64,000 nucleotides of DNA from Mycolicibacterium senegalense (GTDB lineage Bacteria; Actinomycetota; Actinomycetes; Mycobacteriales; Mycobacteriaceae), in the NCBI RefSeq assembly GCF_019645875.1, contig NZ_CP081000.1, positions 3,410,001-3,474,000 on the forward strand. The letters are read 5' to 3'. Shown here piece after piece: positions 1 to 9,245 of the stretch. The notes beneath the pieces are model-generated. The model saw only the letters and a program-made list of their open reading frames with translations, ran no database searches and was not told where the DNA came from. The stretch's first letter is position 1. Each line of letters begins with the position of its first letter. A program made the position numbers and the translations under genes.

Positions 1-2
1 GC

Positions 3-998
3 TTCCAGTTCGCCACCATCGGCGGGTTCGCCGCCACCCGCTCCTCGGGCCAGGATTCGGCCGGTTACGGACGCTTCGACGACATGGTGCGCGGGCTGCG
101 CGCCGTCACCCCGGCGGGCACACTCGAACTCGGGCGGGCGCCCGCCTCGGCGGCCGGCCCGGATCTGCGCCAGCTACTCCTCGGCTCGGAGGGTGTGTTC
201 GGCGTCATCACCCGGGTGCGGGTCCGCGTGCACCCCGTCCCTGAGACCACGCGCTACGAGGCGTGGTCCTTCCCCGATTTCGCCAGCGGCGCCGAGGCGC
301 TGCGGGCCGTCACCCAGACCGGCACCGGCCCGACGGTGATCCGGCTGTCCGACGAGGCGGAGACCGGCGTCAACCTCGCCACCACGGAAACCATTGGTGA
401 GCGGAGTATTACCGGCGGTTGCCTGGCGATCACCTTGTTCGAAGGCACTGCGGCACACACCCAGAGCCGTCACGAGGAGACGCGCGCCGTCCTGCAAGCA
501 CACGGCGGCACATCACTGGGCGAGGACCCGGCACGCGCCTGGGAACACGGCCGGTTCAACGCCCCCTATCTGCGCGATTCCCTGCTGGCCGCCGGAGCGC
601 TCTGCGAGACGCTGGAAACCGCCACCACGTGGTCCAATCTGCCGGCGTTGAAAGCCGCGGTCACCGAAGCACTGACCACCGCGCTGGCCGAATCCGGCAC
701 GCCGGCCTTGGTGATGTGCCACATTTCGCATGTGTACCCCACCGGCGCCTCGCTGTACTTCACGGTCGTCGCCGCCCAGCGTGGCAATCCGATCGAGCAG
801 TGGCAGGCCGCCAAAAGAGCGGCCTCCGACGCCATGGTGGGCACTGGCGGCACCATCACCCACCACCACGCCGTCGGCGCGGATCACCGTCCGTGGATGC
901 GTGACGAGATCGGCGATCTTGGCATCGAGGTGCTGCGCGCCGTCAAGGCCACGCTGGACCCGGCTGGAATCCTCAACCCGGGCAAGTTGATTCCGTGA
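3..998 (+). CDS. FAD-binding oxidase, alkyl-DHAP synthase-like (5'-truncated)
   Basis: The open frame enters from the left edge, so the N-terminus lies outside the window; 331 residues are visible. The first residues read TIGGFAATRSSGQDSAGYG, the FAD/pyrophosphate-contacting stretch of the vanillyl-alcohol-oxidase (PCMH-type) flavoprotein fold, followed by a cap/substrate domain and the family C-terminal motif ILNPGKL. Best match is alkyldihydroxyacetonephosphate synthase-like flavoproteins (recalled M. tuberculosis Rv2251). The stop overlaps the GTG of the diacylglycerol kinase gene by 4 nt, implying translational coupling and a shared role in glycerolipid metabolism. True ether-lipid synthesis is not shown; mycobacterial members are of uncertain substrate. 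Confidence 0.88.
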   Translation, partial: FQFATIGGFAATRSSGQDSAGYGRFDDMVRGLRAVTPAGTLELGRAPASAAGPDLRQLLLGSEGVFGVITRVRVRVHPVPETTRYEAWSFPDFASGAEALRAVTQTGTGPTVIRLSDEAETGVNLATTETIGERSITGGCLAITLFEGTAAHTQSRHEETRAVLQAHGGTSLGEDPARAWEHGRFNAPYLRDSLLAAGALCETLETATTWSNLPALKAAVTEALTTALAESGTPALVMCHISHVYPTGASLYFTVVAAQRGNPIEQWQAAKRAASDAMVGTGGTITHHHAVGADHRPWMRDEIGDLGIEVLRAVKATLDPAGILNPGKLIP

Positions 999-1894
999 AT
1001 CGGGTAACGGTCCTGACCAATCCGATGTCGGGCCACGGCAATGCGCCGCACGCCGCTGAGCGGGCAGTCGCACAGCTCCAGCGCCGCGGTATCGACGTGT
1101 GCGCGATCGTCGGGACCGATGCCGCGCACGCCCGCCGCCTGGTCGACGAAGCGCTCGACCGCGGCACCGACGCGCTCGTCGTGGTCGGCGGCGACGGCGT
1201 GATCTCCCTGGCGCTGCAGGCGCTGGCCACCGGCGATGTCCCACTGGGCATCGTCCCGGCCGGCACCGGCAACGACCATGCCCGTGAATACCACTTGCCG
1301 ACAGGAGATCCCGAGGCCGCGGCCGATGTGATCGCCGAGGGCAACACCGAGACGGTCGATCTCGGCCGCATCGAGGACGCCGCCGGCGCGGTGAAGTGGT
1401 TCGGCACCGTGATGGCCGCCGGGTTCGATTCGCTGGTCAGCGACCGCACCAACCGGATGCGCTGGCCGCACGGCCGGATGCGCTACAACATCGCGATGCT
1501 CGCCGAGATCTCGAAACTACGGCTGCTGCCGTTCCGGCTCACCTTCGATGACGAGCCGGAGATCCGAACCGAACTCACCCTCGCGGCGTTCGGCAACACC
1601 CGCAGCTACGGCGGCGGAATGCTGATCTGCCCGGGCGCCGATCACGCGGATGGGCTGCTCGACGTCACAATGATCACCTCGGCGTCCCGCACCAGGCTGA
1701 TTCGGCTGTTTCCCACGGTTTTCAAGGGCACCCATGTCGATCTCGACGAGGTGACCACCAAGCGCGCCAGGTCGATCCACGTCGAATGCCCGGGGATCAA
1801 CGCTTACGCCGACGGCGATTTCGCCCTTTCACTGCCGGTCACGGTGTCAGCGGTGCCCGCGGCGCTGCGACTGCTGGTGCCCACACAATCCTGA
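995..1894 (+). CDS. dagK: Diacylglycerol kinase family lipid kinase
   Basis: 299 residues starting at a GTG that overlaps the upstream stop (GTGA). The DAGK catalytic signature is complete: nucleotide-binding GGDG at residues 65-68 and PAGTGND at 88-94. The family phosphorylates diacylglycerol (or a related lipid) with ATP at the inner membrane face; the recalled M. tuberculosis neighbour-pair equivalent, Rv2252, has been linked to phosphatidylinositol-mannoside metabolism. Its last 91 nt overlap, on the opposite strand, the 3' end of the downstream lipase gene, so the two reading frames converge with no room for a terminator. Confidence 0.93.
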   Translation: MNRVTVLTNPMSGHGNAPHAAERAVAQLQRRGIDVCAIVGTDAAHARRLVDEALDRGTDALVVVGGDGVISLALQALATGDVPLGIVPAGTGNDHAREYHLPTGDPEAAADVIAEGNTETVDLGRIEDAAGAVKWFGTVMAAGFDSLVSDRTNRMRWPHGRMRYNIAMLAEISKLRLLPFRLTFDDEPEIRTELTLAAFGNTRSYGGGMLICPGADHADGLLDVTMITSASRTRLIRLFPTVFKGTHVDLDEVTTKRARSIHVECPGINAYADGDFALSLPVTVSAVPAALRLLVPTQS

Positions 1895-2853
1895 ATGAAC
1901 TCGACCATGCAGTCGCGGGCCTCACGGCTCTCCGGCAGAAACGGTAGGAACGCCGGGAAAGCGTGCAGTTGACCGGGCCAAAGCTTCAGAGTGCACTGCC
2001 GCCCCGCATCCGTCAGCACTTCATGCATGCGTTCGGCATCGCATCGCAGCGCCTCCGATTCCGCCGCGATGATCAGGCTCGGCGGAAAATCGGTCAGGAC
2101 GCCATTGACCGGTGACAGATCGCGACCGGCCGAATCCTTGGGCCCGACGCATTCGACGATCATCGGCAGGGCGAGCCCGATCCCCATCCGGTCCTCGGCG
2201 AAGTTGGCGTGGGCCGAGCGGCGCGCGCAGTCCAGCTCGAGCAGCGGACTGACCCCGATAACGCCCGCCGGGACACCGATTCCCTGCTCGTGAGCGGCGA
2301 GAACCGTCGCGAATGCCAGGAACCCACCTGCCGAGTCCCCCGCCACGACAGTGTGTTCGGGGTCCGCACCCTGGTCCACCAACCAGCGGTAGGCGCGCAG
2401 ACAATCGGCGACGGACTCGTCGACCCTCACCTCGGGGTGCTGCCGATACTCGACGTGCACCACGGGAAGTTGGGTCTGCCGGGCAAGGGCGACCACGACG
2501 TGTCGGTGGGTGTCGAACCCGCCGAGAAAGAACCCGCCGCCATGTAGGTAGAGGATGGCGCCATCGGCGAGCGGGCGGTGCGCCGATTCAGCCGTGCGGA
2601 TGGTCTCGACGGTGACCCGACCGAGTGTGATCCGGCTGACCCGCAGCCCCCGCCGCGGACGAAGCCGCTGGAGCCGGGCGAGAGCGTTGATGCGACTTCC
2701 GATCGCGGCGAGTCGATCTTCGACAGCTCTATTTCCTTGGTAGGCAACCGATCTGTTCACCTGGACCAGCAGCGTTCGGCGGGCGATGCCGTAGCAGGCG
2801 CGGGATCTGCGGCTCGGGCGTCGTGTCGACAACGCGGTGGCCAGTGATGCCAT
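1804..2853 (-). CDS. Alpha/beta hydrolase, hormone-sensitive-lipase family esterase
   Basis: 349 residues. The HSL-family oxyanion motif HGGG is at residues 104-107, the nucleophile elbow GDSAGG puts Ser at 174, and Asp272 and His297 (GQLHAF) are the probable other triad members. No signal peptide; the N-terminus is Arg-rich. The start has a good ribosome site (GGAGGAG). It lies 15 nt downstream of the TetR gene on the same strand, so it is probably co-transcribed with its repressor. The genome context (SDR, patatin, BVMO across the divergent promoter) recalls the mymA/lipR neighbourhood of M. tuberculosis, suggesting lipid or ester modification. The C-terminal 30 codons overlap dagK on the other strand. 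Confidence 0.9.
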   Translation of the reverse strand: MASLATALSTRRPSRRSRACYGIARRTLLVQVNRSVAYQGNRAVEDRLAAIGSRINALARLQRLRPRRGLRVSRITLGRVTVETIRTAESAHRPLADGAILYLHGGGFFLGGFDTHRHVVVALARQTQLPVVHVEYRQHPEVRVDESVADCLRAYRWLVDQGADPEHTVVAGDSAGGFLAFATVLAAHEQGIGVPAGVIGVSPLLELDCARRSAHANFAEDRMGIGLALPMIVECVGPKDSAGRDLSPVNGVLTDFPPSLIIAAESEALRCDAERMHEVLTDAGRQCTLKLWPGQLHAFPAFLPFLPESREARDCMVEFIQDCVGTSSRSAAGTADTVTGSERAKSPSA

Positions 2854-2868
2854 CTCAACTCCTCCGGG

Positions 2869-3504
2869 TTACTTCGATGTTCCCAGTGCAGCAAGCAATT
2901 TCACCAGGTGGCTGAATGCGTCGGTAAACGGCCGCGCAGGTACCGACGGGTCGATGGCTCGCTGGATGCCCAGACCGATACCGGCACTGAGCAAGAGGTT
3001 GCCGAGGTCCTCCAGGCTCGTCACCACCTCACTATTGGTTAATTGTGTTTCGTTCAGGCCGAGCTCGGCCGACATCGACCGCAGTACGTCGATGACCATC
3101 TGTGCGGCTTCGTTACGCAAGCTCGTGATCATCGCGGAAAGCTCAGGGTTGTTCCGCGACAGCACCGCGAACTCGAGTTCGAGCATGGTCCAGCCGACAT
3201 CGCCCGCCGTGCGCTCGAGCCAGGCACCCAAGGCATCCACGCGACTGTTGAGTTCCGCGTCGGACATCGCGAGTTCGGCCATCTCGGCGAACTTCTCACG
3301 ATGGATCAGCTCGAGAACGTCACGGCACAGGTTGGGTTTACTACCGAAGTTCGAGTACACCGCGCCCTTCGAGAAGCCCGCGTCATCGGCGATGTCTTCA
3401 AGGCTGGTGGAGGCATATCCGTGGGTCAGGAAGCGCTGTTTGGCGGCCTGCAGAAGTTCGGCCCGGGTCTGTTCCTGGCGTTGAGCCCTGGTCAGCCGCG
3501 GCAT
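2869..3504 (-). CDS. TetR-family transcriptional regulator
   Basis: 211 residues with the canonical N-terminal TetR helix-turn-helix (about residues 10-56, including TSLEDIADDAGFSKGAVYSNF) and a divergent C-terminal ligand domain. It is divergent from the SDR/patatin/BVMO operon and is followed by the HSL-type esterase. Two inverted repeats in the 107-bp divergent region are likely operators. The ATG lies 7 nt after a TATCAT box, so the mRNA is probably leaderless. Expected to repress both directions until a hydrophobic ligand binds; the ligand is unknown. Confidence 0.92.
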   Translation of the reverse strand: MPRLTRAQRQEQTRAELLQAAKQRFLTHGYASTSLEDIADDAGFSKGAVYSNFGSKPNLCRDVLELIHREKFAEMAELAMSDAELNSRVDALGAWLERTAGDVGWTMLELEFAVLSRNNPELSAMITSLRNEAAQMVIDVLRSMSAELGLNETQLTNSEVVTSLEDLGNLLLSAGIGLGIQRAIDPSVPARPFTDAFSHLVKLLAALGTSK

Positions 3505-3511
3505 GCGCTGA

Positions 3512-3517
3512 ATGATA
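3512..3517 (-). promoter_or_regulatory. -10 box of TetR gene, leaderless start
   Basis: TATCAT on the minus strand lies 7 nt before the ATG at 3504 and there is no Shine-Dalgarno sequence. This fits the mycobacterial TAnnnT leaderless-promoter pattern. Confidence 0.5.
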
Positions 3518-3528
3518 GTTCGCAGCAG

Positions 3529-3555
3529 ACTTTGGGTATTGATTTAACTCAAAGT
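3529..3555. promoter_or_regulatory. Inverted repeat, possible TetR operator 1
   Basis: ACTTTGGG and CTCAAAGT are near-perfect inverted arms (one mismatch) separated by 11 nt in the divergent TetR/SDR promoter region. It overlaps a possible -35 (TTGATT, 3539-3544) for the SDR operon. Confidence 0.4.
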
Positions 3556-3558
3556 ATT

Positions 3559-3577
3559 CAGATACCGTCAGTATCCG
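3559..3577. promoter_or_regulatory. Palindrome, likely TetR operator 2
   Basis: CAGATAC-CGTCA-GTATCCG has 7-bp arms with one mismatch around a 5-nt centre. It covers TACCGT (3563-3568), a candidate -10 of the SDR operon placed 18 nt after TTGATT, so binding here would block transcription. Confidence 0.5.
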
Positions 3578-3611
3578 AATGGTCGTTTTACGATTCCAGG
3601 GGAGGCATGAC

Positions 3612-4496
3612 GTGCGGTTTTCTCAACGACAGGCGTCGGTGGACGGGGCGGTAGTCATCGTCACCGGCGGGGCACGCGGCATCGGCGCCAAGACAGCCGA
3701 GCTGTTCTCGGCCCGCGGTGCCACGGTATGGATCGGTGACGTCGACGCCGAGGTCGCCGCGACCACCGCCGCGGGAATCCCCCGCTGCCGGGCGGCCTAC
3801 CTCGACGTCACACAACGGTCGTCGTGGGAACGCTTCGTATCCGAGGCCGTCCGGGAGTCGGGCAGCATCGACATTCTGGTCAACAACGCCGGGGTCATGC
3901 CGCTCGGTGCGTTCGACGCCGAATCCGACTCGACCACCGACCTGATCCTCGACGTCAACGTGCGCGGGGTGCTCAACGGCATGCGCGCCGTGGTCCCGTC
4001 GATGGTGGCCCGTGGTCACGGCCACGTGGTGAACGTCGCCTCGATGGCGGGCATGATCCCGATTCCGGGCATGGTGACCTACAACGCCAGCAAGTTCGCC
4101 GCGCTCGGTGCCTCACTGGCTGCCCGTCGCGAATACGCCGGAACCGGGGTCACCGTATCGGCCGTGCTGCCGTCGGCGGTCCGCACCGAACTCGCCTCGG
4201 GCGTACAGCTCGGGAACGGCCTGCCCACAGTGGATCCCGAGGACGTCGCCCGGGCGGTCCTCAAGACAGTAGGCACCCACGCCGCGCGCACGTCGGTCCC
4301 GGGTTGGGTCGCTCCCGGGTGGGCGCTCGTCGATGCCCTGGTGCCAGAGGGACTCCAACGTGCGGTACGGGACAAGATCAACGATCGTCGCGCCCTGACC
4401 GCACTGGACGTCCAGGGCCGGTCCGCGTACCAGCAGCGCATCGAGCGTCAGGCGAACTCCCATGCCTCGCAGTCCGATTCCGAGGTGACGCCATGA
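3612..4496 (+). CDS. Short-chain dehydrogenase/reductase
   Basis: 294 residues if started at GTG 3612, which has AGGGGAGG six nt upstream; an in-frame ATG at 3579 lies inside the promoter/operator and is less likely. SDR features: TGGARGIG near residues 18-25, NNAG near 91, catalytic Ser144, Tyr157 and Lys161 (YNASK). It has a C-terminal extension of about 40 residues beyond the classical fold, as in the SadH-like mycobacterial SDRs. Its stop overlaps the patatin start (ATGA). It probably oxidises or reduces an alcohol/ketone intermediate handled by the downstream hydrolase and monooxygenase. Confidence 0.9.
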   Translation: MRFSQRQASVDGAVVIVTGGARGIGAKTAELFSARGATVWIGDVDAEVAATTAAGIPRCRAAYLDVTQRSSWERFVSEAVRESGSIDILVNNAGVMPLGAFDAESDSTTDLILDVNVRGVLNGMRAVVPSMVARGHGHVVNVASMAGMIPIPGMVTYNASKFAALGASLAARREYAGTGVTVSAVLPSAVRTELASGVQLGNGLPTVDPEDVARAVLKTVGTHAARTSVPGWVAPGWALVDALVPEGLQRAVRDKINDRRALTALDVQGRSAYQQRIERQANSHASQSDSEVTP

Positions 4497-5422
4497 CCAC
4501 GGCACTGGTGATCGGCTGCGGTGGGACCATCGGCGGAGCGTGGACCGTGGCGGCGCTGCATGCGCTGGCCGAGGAAACCGGATGGGATCCACGCGAGGCC
4601 TCCGTGCTACAGGGCACCTCGGCCGGGGCTGAGCTCGTCACGATGCTCGGCGGCGGTGCCGCCGTGGCCGACCTGGTGGCGATGCAGCGCGGAACCGCAA
4701 CCGACGAGCGCCTGCGCCGCCACATCACGGCCACCCCGCCCAGCCTTCCGCCGATTCCGTTGCCCCGGCTGCTCAACCCGCGACTGCTCGACAGCCAAAA
4801 AGGTCTGGCCGCCGCCACCGGCATCGCCCCCGTCGGCCGCGGCAACGCCGACTGGTTGCAACGCCTCGCCGACGGATTTTCCGATGGCACGGGTTGGCTG
4901 CCCCATCCTGGTGTCCGGATGGTCGCCTTCGACTACCAGCGCGGGCAACGTGTCGCCTTCGGAGCGCCCGGCGCACCGGCGGCTACCGCCGGCGCAGCGC
5001 TCCGCGCATCCTGGGCCGTACCCGGCTGGATGCCCCCGGTCACGATCGACGACAGGCACTTCGTCGACGGCGGCGCCGCATCGACCGCGTCGGTCGATCT
5101 GATCGCACCGGAAGAAGCCGAGACCGTTTACGTCATCACCCCCATGGCGTCCGAACCGGGAACGCGCGCACCGGGACTCGGCGGAAGACTGGAACACCTC
5201 CTGCTGCGCCGGCCCATGTCGGTCGGGTTGGACCGCGAAGTGGCCGCCGTTCGGGCGCGCGGTACGCAGGTTGTCGTCATCCGGCCCGACGCGGCTGATC
5301 TGGTCGGGCTCGGTTCACATTTCATGCGGCGTGGCCGGCGCCGGTCGGCGTTCGAGGCTTCGATGCGCACCGCCCCCGCCACGGTTCGGCGGGCGCTCGC
5401 CGTCAGTGAGGAGGCCCGATGA
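4493..5422 (+). CDS. Patatin-like phospholipase
   Basis: 309 residues. The patatin Ser-Asp dyad is visible: GTSAG with Ser43 and DGG with Asp192; the glycine-rich GCGGTIGG near the N-terminus forms the oxyanion hole. No signal peptide, so a cytoplasmic acyl hydrolase is expected. Start ATG overlaps the SDR stop and its own stop overlaps the start of the BVMO gene (ATGA both times), a strict three-gene translational unit. Similar SDR/patatin/flavin-monooxygenase sets occur around the mymA region of M. tuberculosis (recalled), but the substrate is not known. Confidence 0.9.
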   Translation: MTTALVIGCGGTIGGAWTVAALHALAEETGWDPREASVLQGTSAGAELVTMLGGGAAVADLVAMQRGTATDERLRRHITATPPSLPPIPLPRLLNPRLLDSQKGLAAATGIAPVGRGNADWLQRLADGFSDGTGWLPHPGVRMVAFDYQRGQRVAFGAPGAPAATAGAALRASWAVPGWMPPVTIDDRHFVDGGAASTASVDLIAPEEAETVYVITPMASEPGTRAPGLGGRLEHLLLRRPMSVGLDREVAAVRARGTQVVVIRPDAADLVGLGSHFMRRGRRRSAFEASMRTAPATVRRALAVSEEAR

Positions 5423-6873
5423 ACCGAGAGGCTCGCATCGTCATCATCGGCGCGGGGATGGCGGGCATCGCCACGGCCTACACCCTCATACAAGCCGGGT
5501 TCACGAACTTCACCGTCCTGGAGAAAGGTTCGGATGTCGGCGGTGTCTGGCACTGGAACCGGTATCCCGGACTTACCTGTGACGTCCCGTCGCAGATCTA
5601 CCAGTTCTCGTTCGCTCCCAAACCAGACTGGAGCCACATCTGGGCCGACGGTGACGACATCCAGCGCTACCATCGCGACGTCGTCGAGCGATTCGGCCTC
5701 GATGCACATCTGCGGTGCAACACCGAAGTCACCGAGGCACGATGGGACAGCTCCACGACATCGTGGAGCCTGACCACCGCCGACGGTGACACTCTGACAG
5801 CCGATTTCGTCATCTGCGCCACCGGCGTCCTGCATCACCCGTCGATACCGGAGATCCCGGGCATGGAAACCTTCGCCGGTCCGATCGTGCACACCGCGCG
5901 GTGGGATCCGTCCATCAGCACCGACGGCCGGCGCATCGCCGTGATCGGCACGGGATCGACTGGTGTCCAGGTTGTTTCGGCCTTACAGCCGAAGGCACAG
6001 TCTCTCCTGCACTTCGCCAGATCACCGCAGTGGATTCTGTGGGCCCCGATGTCGATGCGGCAGTCGTCGATATTGGCCAAGATGCTGCGCCGCCGGCCGG
6101 GCTGGCATGACGCTCTCTTCCGGAGCCTGCAATGGGTGTCCGGAATCCTGGCCGATGTCGTCACCACCCCGTCGTGGCGACGCACACTGGTCCAGTCATA
6201 CGCTCGCTGGAGCCTGGCGGCGCAGGTCCGCGATCGCTCGCTGCGGGCGAAACTCACCCCGGACTATGAACCGCTGTGCAAACGCCAGGTGGTCTCGGGC
6301 ACCTACTACCGGGCCATCAAGCGACCCAATGCCAGCCTGATCGTCGAACCCATCGAGGAATTCACTCCGACCGGTATCCGGACGGCTGACGGCATCCACC
6401 ACGACGTGGATGTCGTGGTGCTGGCCACCGGTTTTCAGGCACACAACTACATGCGTCCGATGAAGATCGTGGGTCGTGACGGCATCACGCTCGACGATGC
6501 CTGGGTCAAAGGACCGCGGGCATACCGCATGACCGCGATCCCCGGGTTCCCCAACTTGTTCACCGTGCTCGGACCCAACTCACCGACCGGGTCGATCCCG
6601 CTGCAGTACTCGGCCGAACTGACGGCCCGCTATATCACCGCCTGGCTCAAGCGGTTCGAGAGCGGGGAGCTCTCCGAGGTCGAGGTCACCGAGCAGGCCA
6701 CTGAGGAATTCAACGCCGCGGTCGCCGAGGGCCTCGGTCCGACGGTCTGGAACACGGGGTGCAATTCGTGGTATTTCACCGAGGCCGGGACCATCGATCT
6801 CTGGCCGTTCGACCGGGCGACGCTCACCCGGATGCTCTCCGAGCCAGACCCAGCGCACTATCGGGTCAGCTGA
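5419..6873 (+). CDS. Flavin-containing (Baeyer-Villiger type) monooxygenase
   Basis: 484 residues. Two Rossmann motifs bind FAD (GAGMAG, residues 11-16) and NADPH (GTGSTG, 177-182). Between them is the Baeyer-Villiger fingerprint FxGxxxHxxxW (Phe152-Trp162). Such enzymes insert oxygen next to a ketone to give an ester or lactone, which a hydrolase can open; the coupled SDR and patatin, and the esterase across the promoter, supply alcohol-to-ketone oxidation and ester hydrolysis. This makes an alcohol-ketone-ester-acid route a reasonable inference. Last gene of the operon. Confidence 0.92.
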   Translation: MNREARIVIIGAGMAGIATAYTLIQAGFTNFTVLEKGSDVGGVWHWNRYPGLTCDVPSQIYQFSFAPKPDWSHIWADGDDIQRYHRDVVERFGLDAHLRCNTEVTEARWDSSTTSWSLTTADGDTLTADFVICATGVLHHPSIPEIPGMETFAGPIVHTARWDPSISTDGRRIAVIGTGSTGVQVVSALQPKAQSLLHFARSPQWILWAPMSMRQSSILAKMLRRRPGWHDALFRSLQWVSGILADVVTTPSWRRTLVQSYARWSLAAQVRDRSLRAKLTPDYEPLCKRQVVSGTYYRAIKRPNASLIVEPIEEFTPTGIRTADGIHHDVDVVVLATGFQAHNYMRPMKIVGRDGITLDDAWVKGPRAYRMTAIPGFPNLFTVLGPNSPTGSIPLQYSAELTARYITAWLKRFESGELSEVEVTEQATEEFNAAVAEGLGPTVWNTGCNSWYFTEAGTIDLWPFDRATLTRMLSEPDPAHYRVS

Positions 6874-6993
6874 CACGAGCCCGCACTCCGGCCCCGCCCC
6901 GGCAATTCGGCGTGTTTGCCCAACGCCGTGAACGGCACACGGTACGTTTCGACTGGGCCGGGGTTTTGAGTTAGTGGACTGGTACGGAGCGTC

Positions 6994-9243
6994 ATGGAAT
7001 CGACCAAATACATCGGCCGCGTCGGCGCATTAGCCGTTGCTCTCGGCATCGGAACGGCACTGACCTCGGGCACCGGAATCGCCTGGGCCGAAGGCGGATC
7101 CGGCGATCCTGGCAAATCCACCACCGGAAGCGCCGACGGCAGCACCTCGGGCTCGGGACAAAAGAAGGCTCCGAGCAAACCTTCGGACGTCAAGAAGCCG
7201 GCCACCACGCCGTCACACTCACTGTCCAAGATCGGTGAACGCATCCGCAAGGATGTCGAGTCCGGCTTGAACGACGTCGGTGACGCCATCAAGCAGACAC
7301 AGAGCCGGCTGGGCTCCGGGCCTACCCCGCCGCGCACCCGGACGACCAAGGTCCGCAGCAAGGTTCGGGGGGCGATCAGCGATGTCACCGATGTCGCCGA
7401 GAAGGCCGACACCGGCGAGAAGACCGGTAGCACACGGATCGTCCCGGAAGCCGTGACCACCGCGCCCGATGTGCAGCGCACCCAGCGCCCCAAGACCGTG
7501 GTGGTTCGTCTTGAAGAAACCGCCGGCGAAATCAGCCGGCGCAGCCGCGAGGCGATCTCGACGCTGCACACCCCCGCCACGGCGTTCGACGTCCCTGCCA
7601 CCATGAAGGAAGACGCGGTCACCGCGTCGGCGCCGGCCTCGATACCTGAGCCGACCACACCCAAGATCACTGCACCGCCGGTGGTCTCGGCACTGCTGGG
7701 GGTCGCCGGCGTGTTGCCGTTCGGCGCTGGCAGCAGCCCGGTGGCGCCTGCCCAGTCCCCCGCTCTGTGGGCCATGATGGCTTGGACGCGAAGGGAATTC
7801 CAGCGGTCGATCAATCCGCTGACCTCGCGGGTCGTCTCGGCCAACGATGCCGCCTCGGTGGTGGCCGAGGGTGAGATCCAGCCGATGGCGGCGACCACCC
7901 CAAACGTCGCGACTCAGACCGATGACCTGACCCCCAAGCCCCAGGTTCCAGCGTCGCTGGCGGAGTTCACCAAAAAGCTGGGGTGGGTCACCGGGGTCGG
8001 CTACACCGATCACTGGTATGTCGCGGGCACGGACCTGGGCATCATGTGGAACAGCGGCTACACCGATGAGAACGGCAAGCCCATCATCTACACGTTGTTC
8101 GGTGACACCTACAGCGAGCCGGGCATGGCCGGCGACTGGCGCAACAACGTGCTGTTCCGCACCTCCGACACCGACCTGTCCAACGGCCTACAGTTCAGTG
8201 ACGCCCTGATCCATGCGGGTGCACGGCCCGGGGTGCCCGGTACGCCGACGTGGTACGGCACCGGCGGAGACCCGGCCGGCGCGGCACAGATCATCTACGA
8301 TCCCGGTCAGGACGGACTGTTCGGCCGGACCTACACGATGATTCCGACCTCGGCGATTGCGATCGAGAACGCGGACGGCACCTACACCCAGTACGCCACG
8401 GTGATGTCGGTCCGCACCTGGGACAACCCGGGCAGCTGGACCACCAACTACTCGGGCATCGCCTATTCCACCGACGGCGGCGAGACCTGGCAGGTCGATC
8501 CCGACACCATCCGTTCGTCGGGTTGGTTCCGTGCGGGGCCGACCTACGTTCCCGGTGACGAGCACTTCCAGCAGAACGCGCTGGTGATGTCGAACGATCC
8601 GACCGACCCGTACGTCTATGTGTACGGAACGCCCTCGGGCAGGCAGGGTTCGGCGTATGTGGCCCGCGTGGAAAAGGACAAGATCACCGACCTCAGCGCC
8701 TATCAGTACTTCGCGGGTGAGGATTCCAGCGGCGCCGGCCAGTGGGTCACCGGGGACCCGTCGGCGGCCGCTCCGGTATTCGGGTCCAGCAGCACCGATC
8801 TCCTGCCGACCCTGTACAAGGTCGCGGACTTCTTCACCTTCGGGCTGTTCACCAAGATCGCCAACGGCATCTGGGTCGGCGGGCTGCCGACAGGCGGCAA
8901 TGTCAGCGAAATGTCGGTGCAGTACAACGAATATCTGGGCAAGTACGTTGTGCTCTACACCGATGGCGGCAACAACGTCGTGATGCGAGTGTCGGATTCG
9001 CCGCAGGGTGAATGGTCGGATACCACGACGCTGGTGAGAAATGACCTCATCAGCAACACCGGCATGTACGCACCGATGGTCCACCCGATGTCGGGCACCG
9101 ACTACTTCGACAAGGTCGATGCCAATGGCAATGTGGTCGAGGACAACTCCCAGTACCTCTACTACAACCTGTCCTACTGGGGTGCCTACAACGTGCAGTT
9201 GATGCAGACCGACCTGTCGTCGATGAAGACGGTCTCGGTGTAG
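6994..9243 (+). CDS. Secreted DUF4185-domain protein
   Basis: 749 residues with an N-terminal signal peptide (hydrophobic core about residues 10-30, AWA cleavage site near 32). A long, low-complexity Ser/Thr/Lys/Pro-rich region (about 33-320) precedes a DUF4185 domain (about 325-749) rich in Trp, Tyr, Asp and Gly, with blade-like segments such as GDTYSEPG and WQVDPDT that suggest a five-bladed-propeller glycosidase-like fold. Function is unestablished; family members are common in mycobacteria and a cell-wall glycan substrate is only a guess. Ribosome site GGAGCG precedes the ATG. A small secreted protein gene follows after 2 nt. A second, signal-less DUF4185 gene is at 39606-40676. Confidence 0.85.
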   Translation: MESTKYIGRVGALAVALGIGTALTSGTGIAWAEGGSGDPGKSTTGSADGSTSGSGQKKAPSKPSDVKKPATTPSHSLSKIGERIRKDVESGLNDVGDAIKQTQSRLGSGPTPPRTRTTKVRSKVRGAISDVTDVAEKADTGEKTGSTRIVPEAVTTAPDVQRTQRPKTVVVRLEETAGEISRRSREAISTLHTPATAFDVPATMKEDAVTASAPASIPEPTTPKITAPPVVSALLGVAGVLPFGAGSSPVAPAQSPALWAMMAWTRREFQRSINPLTSRVVSANDAASVVAEGEIQPMAATTPNVATQTDDLTPKPQVPASLAEFTKKLGWVTGVGYTDHWYVAGTDLGIMWNSGYTDENGKPIIYTLFGDTYSEPGMAGDWRNNVLFRTSDTDLSNGLQFSDALIHAGARPGVPGTPTWYGTGGDPAGAAQIIYDPGQDGLFGRTYTMIPTSAIAIENADGTYTQYATVMSVRTWDNPGSWTTNYSGIAYSTDGGETWQVDPDTIRSSGWFRAGPTYVPGDEHFQQNALVMSNDPTDPYVYVYGTPSGRQGSAYVARVEKDKITDLSAYQYFAGEDSSGAGQWVTGDPSAAAPVFGSSSTDLLPTLYKVADFFTFGLFTKIANGIWVGGLPTGGNVSEMSVQYNEYLGKYVVLYTDGGNNVVMRVSDSPQGEWSDTTTLVRNDLISNTGMYAPMVHPMSGTDYFDKVDANGNVVEDNSQYLYYNLSYWGAYNVQLMQTDLSSMKTVSV

Positions 9244-9245
9244 GC

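Noticed and set aside
3824-4492. Upstream extension of the patatin reading frame
   Set aside because: It overlaps the SDR gene in another frame and is Arg/Gly/Pro-rich noise; the ATG at 4493 is coupled and family-correct.
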